Source: Metallyticus violacea
Taxonomy: Eukaryota; Arthropoda; Insecta; Mantodea; Metallyticidae
Direction of reading: 5' to 3'
DNA length: 64,000 nucleotides
NCBI GenBank assembly: GCA_030762175.1
Contig: CM060846.1
Span: forward strand, 239,682,012 to 239,746,011
The translations under genes were made by a program, and so were the position numbers. Shown in pieces: positions 61,764 to 64,000 of the stretch (the stretch's first letter is position 1; each line of letters starts with the position of its first letter). The notes under the pieces were generated by a model. That model saw only the letters and a program-made list of their open reading frames with translations. It was not told the origin of the DNA and did not search any database.

Positions 61764-61798
61764 AAGATAATGAAGTGCCAATAATTGGGATAATAACT
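61764..61798 (+). other. weak candidate twitchin linker exon (35 nt)
   Basis: After a fair acceptor (tatttactgtttttcag), the phase-1 frame from exon 4 reads KDNEVPIIGIIT up to a GT (gtacat). The start resembles the acidic, Pro/Val-containing linker that follows Ig2 in insect twitchin. However, the donor is poor and the exit phase (0) does not suit the sequence at 63988. It may be chance. Confidence 0.2.
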
Positions 61799-62854
61799 GT
61801 ACATCCCGTTCCACATGCTACATTAATTTACATTTCATAAAATCCTTCCCACATAAAATCAGCCAAATTATTAACAACCTATCTGTGAATAGTCTGTAAT
61901 TTAAAATTATAGAAATTAAAAAAAAAAACAACTTAAATTAGCCAAGCAAAGTTTCATCTGGTCCATTTTCTTGCAAAAGCCCTGCCTAATTATTTAAAAT
62001 AAAAAATGTGTCTACAGCTTTCAGATCTGCTATAAGATATTTTCTATATTCAGGGCAAATAATATATTCATCTATGAGAAAGGCCGTAAGTAATCCATGT
62101 AAAATTTAGATAACCGTGAATGCCAGCAAATATTTTTCTTTCTTTCACAAAATTCCCTGAATTATTAAGTTCCAAAGAGTAGCTTTTAGCATGACAAAAT
62201 TGAAGGTTGTAGTAATTGTGGAAATTATTGTATGGAAAAAGTTTTCAGAGAGCTCATAAAGTTACTTGTATAACAACTTGATTATCAACGGCAAACTCTC
62301 TGAAAGTTGTTGCTACCGTGTTACAATCTTAAGATAATGCATTAGAAATTCTACCTCTGCTGAAATTGCAATCCTCTGCTTTCGCATTTTCTTTAGCTGT
62401 TTGCCGAGTGTTGCAATTTTAGAAAAATGTTTTCAAAGTCATTGTTATAAACAGAGGTTGACGTTTCTTTTAGCTGCCTTATTCCCTTCGAACAATAAAT
62501 AATATCTAATGTAAAATGTAGAATATTACATCTGTTCAAAAATTATGTCCTCGATGATGGGAGAAACAAAAACAGCACATTTAAATTTCTATAATATAAC
62601 AAGGACTACATATGCTTCCACTGTACTATTACAGTCTCTAGAGGAATCCAATATGATTTCGAATAGCCCTAACATTGATTTAAAATGTTTCGCGATTGTA
62701 TTTAGATATAAGAATATTTTCATCTTTTGCATAAGTCATGTCAATCTAAATCTAACCTGGGAAGTAGGTGGCCGTAACTAAGTGCTGGCCTCACTGACCT
62801 ATCTAACTTAACCGTCATAAGAGATTTGTACACATTTAATACTGAAGAGTATAT

Positions 62855-62855
<1 letters not shown>

Positions 62856-62936
<81 letters not shown>
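62856..62936. repeat. (AAT)n microsatellite, ~80 bp
   Basis: Twenty-seven or so uninterrupted triplets. The poly-Tyr open frame on the - strand is its translation. Confidence 0.97.
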
Positions 62937-62937
<1 letters not shown>

Positions 62938-63987
62938 GAAGAAGAATTTAATTGCTTTGAAATCCAAGGGCCAGCCAATAACCGGATCCAAACCGGACTA
63001 TCTCTTGAATAGATCACAAAATAATGAAATATTAAATGATAGGTAACATCCCTCTAATATTCTTACTGTTTCCTATGACATATTTTAGGTTCTGTTTTTG
63101 AACTTCTGTATATTATAATGACTTGTCACTAGAGATAAATAATATTACTATCACCTTGCGTGCTGATGACAGTAATATTTTAATAAATCATAAAAGTGTT
63201 ACTGAACTTCAAACATTTAGAACAAAATTCTTATTAATATGAGCATTTGCTTCATTCTGCTCATCAGTTGAAAAAAATTAGCATTCATTTCCATGATAAT
63301 GTAATCCTATGTCATAACAGCCTATTAAGGGTTTTGGCAAAGTGCATGACAGCTGTGTCCATGTTCTAGGTAGATAATGGAATGAGCTCTTAAAGTATAA
63401 GTCATGTCGAGTAGTAGAAATATGTTGCTAAAAGGAATTTATTATTTGAATATTTTTTTCCTTACCATGGTTGAAGGAATACATTTAAAAATATAATAAA
63501 AATGAATAAAATAATTTAAATTTTAATTCTTAAGAAATTAATAATTTTATTGTATTCTTGTACTAAAATCTAAAATTTTATTCACTGTTCTATCAGTGTT
63601 ATATGTTGTTGAGAAAGCATAAAAATTTTTGGGTGCTAAAATTTTTAAAAATTTATTAATTAAGCCGTGTCTTTAAAAAGTTTTTCTTACATGATAAACG
63701 TATTAGGCTTTATACTAAAAGAATGAAATTTAAATAAAATTGAGATAGAAATATTTTGCTTAAACCATTACAAAATCTGATTTACATAACTTGTTATTAT
63801 TTGAGGAGATAAAAACATGTTCAAAAATTTTCTTTGAATTGGTAAAGTTTCTTACTATTTTATTGTATTTGAAAAAAGGTTTTTGATCCTTTTTTTTTCA
63901 CATTAATTTTTTTAAAATTTAAGAATTTTCTATAACACAATTGTTAACCTTCGATGTTAAAACCTAATTTGATATTCTTTTTTGCAG

Positions 63988-64000
63988 ACCTTTTCTTGAT
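63988..64000 (+). other. possible start of the next twitchin exon, cut by the window end
   Basis: tattcttttttgcag is a good acceptor. Entered in phase 1 the 13 bases read N-L-F-L; entered in phase 0 they meet a TGA. Too little sequence to decide. Confidence 0.25.

Larger units (their letters stand above)
61212..63987 (+). other. bt: intron after exon 4, AT-rich
   Basis: No transposon recognised; one (AAT)n microsatellite and one weak candidate exon listed separately. The open frames at 61571-61840 and 62545-62781 show no known domain. Confidence 0.5.

Noticed and set aside
62808..63017. poly-Tyr open frame
   Set aside because: It is the translation of an (AAT)n microsatellite.

Overview
This window is arthropod, almost certainly insect, nuclear DNA: AT-rich, made of very long introns packed with decayed transposable elements. 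It carries the 5' coding part of one host gene on the + strand, twitchin (bent, bt), the giant Ig/FnIII protein kinase of muscle. Nothing in the sequence fixes the species. The long introns and the two abundant tRNA-derived SINE families suggest a large-genome insect (for example a polyneopteran), which is inference only.

Twitchin layout: an internal exon at 8821-9224 holds the end of the 5' UTR, the start codon (8912) and all of Ig domain 1. A 22-nt microexon follows at 22527-22548, and a second 22-nt microexon with the same phases lies at 24746-24767. Exons at 55328-55490 and 61070-61211 together encode Ig domain 2. The next exon is not clear; weak candidates are 61764-61798 and the last 13 bases of the window. 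Frame arithmetic shows that exactly one of the two microexons must be spliced in. Including both, or neither, gives an early stop. The most interesting signal here is therefore a probable pair of mutually exclusive, frame-locked microexons that swap the short linker between Ig1 and Ig2.

Region by region: 1-8820 is upstream intron or 5' region with SINEs, a LINE remnant and a Penelope-like fragment. 9225-22526 (intron 1) holds a near full-length but dead LINE on the - strand (10.3-14.1 kb) split by a SINE, plus several more SINEs. 24768-55327 (30.6 kb) is a transposon graveyard: a long-TIR element (26.2-27.2 kb), LINE fragments in inverted arrangement (27.8-30.7 kb), RTE-like LINE pieces (33.8-35.7 kb), a DDE transposase remnant (35.9-36.3 kb), a mariner-like element inside a microsatellite (37.2-38.6 kb), Penelope-like fragments (38.7-39.7 and 44.0-44.8 kb), a 0.5-kb compound trinucleotide repeat, a hAT transposase pseudogene (40.5-42.1 kb), a jockey-like LINE (42.5-43.4 kb), a 5.4-kb foldback-type inverted-repeat element (45.45-50.9 kb), a 5S-rRNA-derived SINE (52.6-52.8 kb) and a 71-bp minisatellite just before exon 3. 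55491-61069 holds a degenerate tandem repeat and a TIR element.

Two SINE families recur. SINE-A has a tRNA-Val-like head and a tail of (AAAT/CAAT) type. SINE-B has a tRNA-Leu/Ser-like head and ends in a conserved GGGCGTTAAACACTA-type 3' segment. Several copies keep target-site duplications. No CRISPR array, operon, bacterial gene or intact functional tRNA gene was seen. All transposon coding regions are interrupted by stops and frameshifts.
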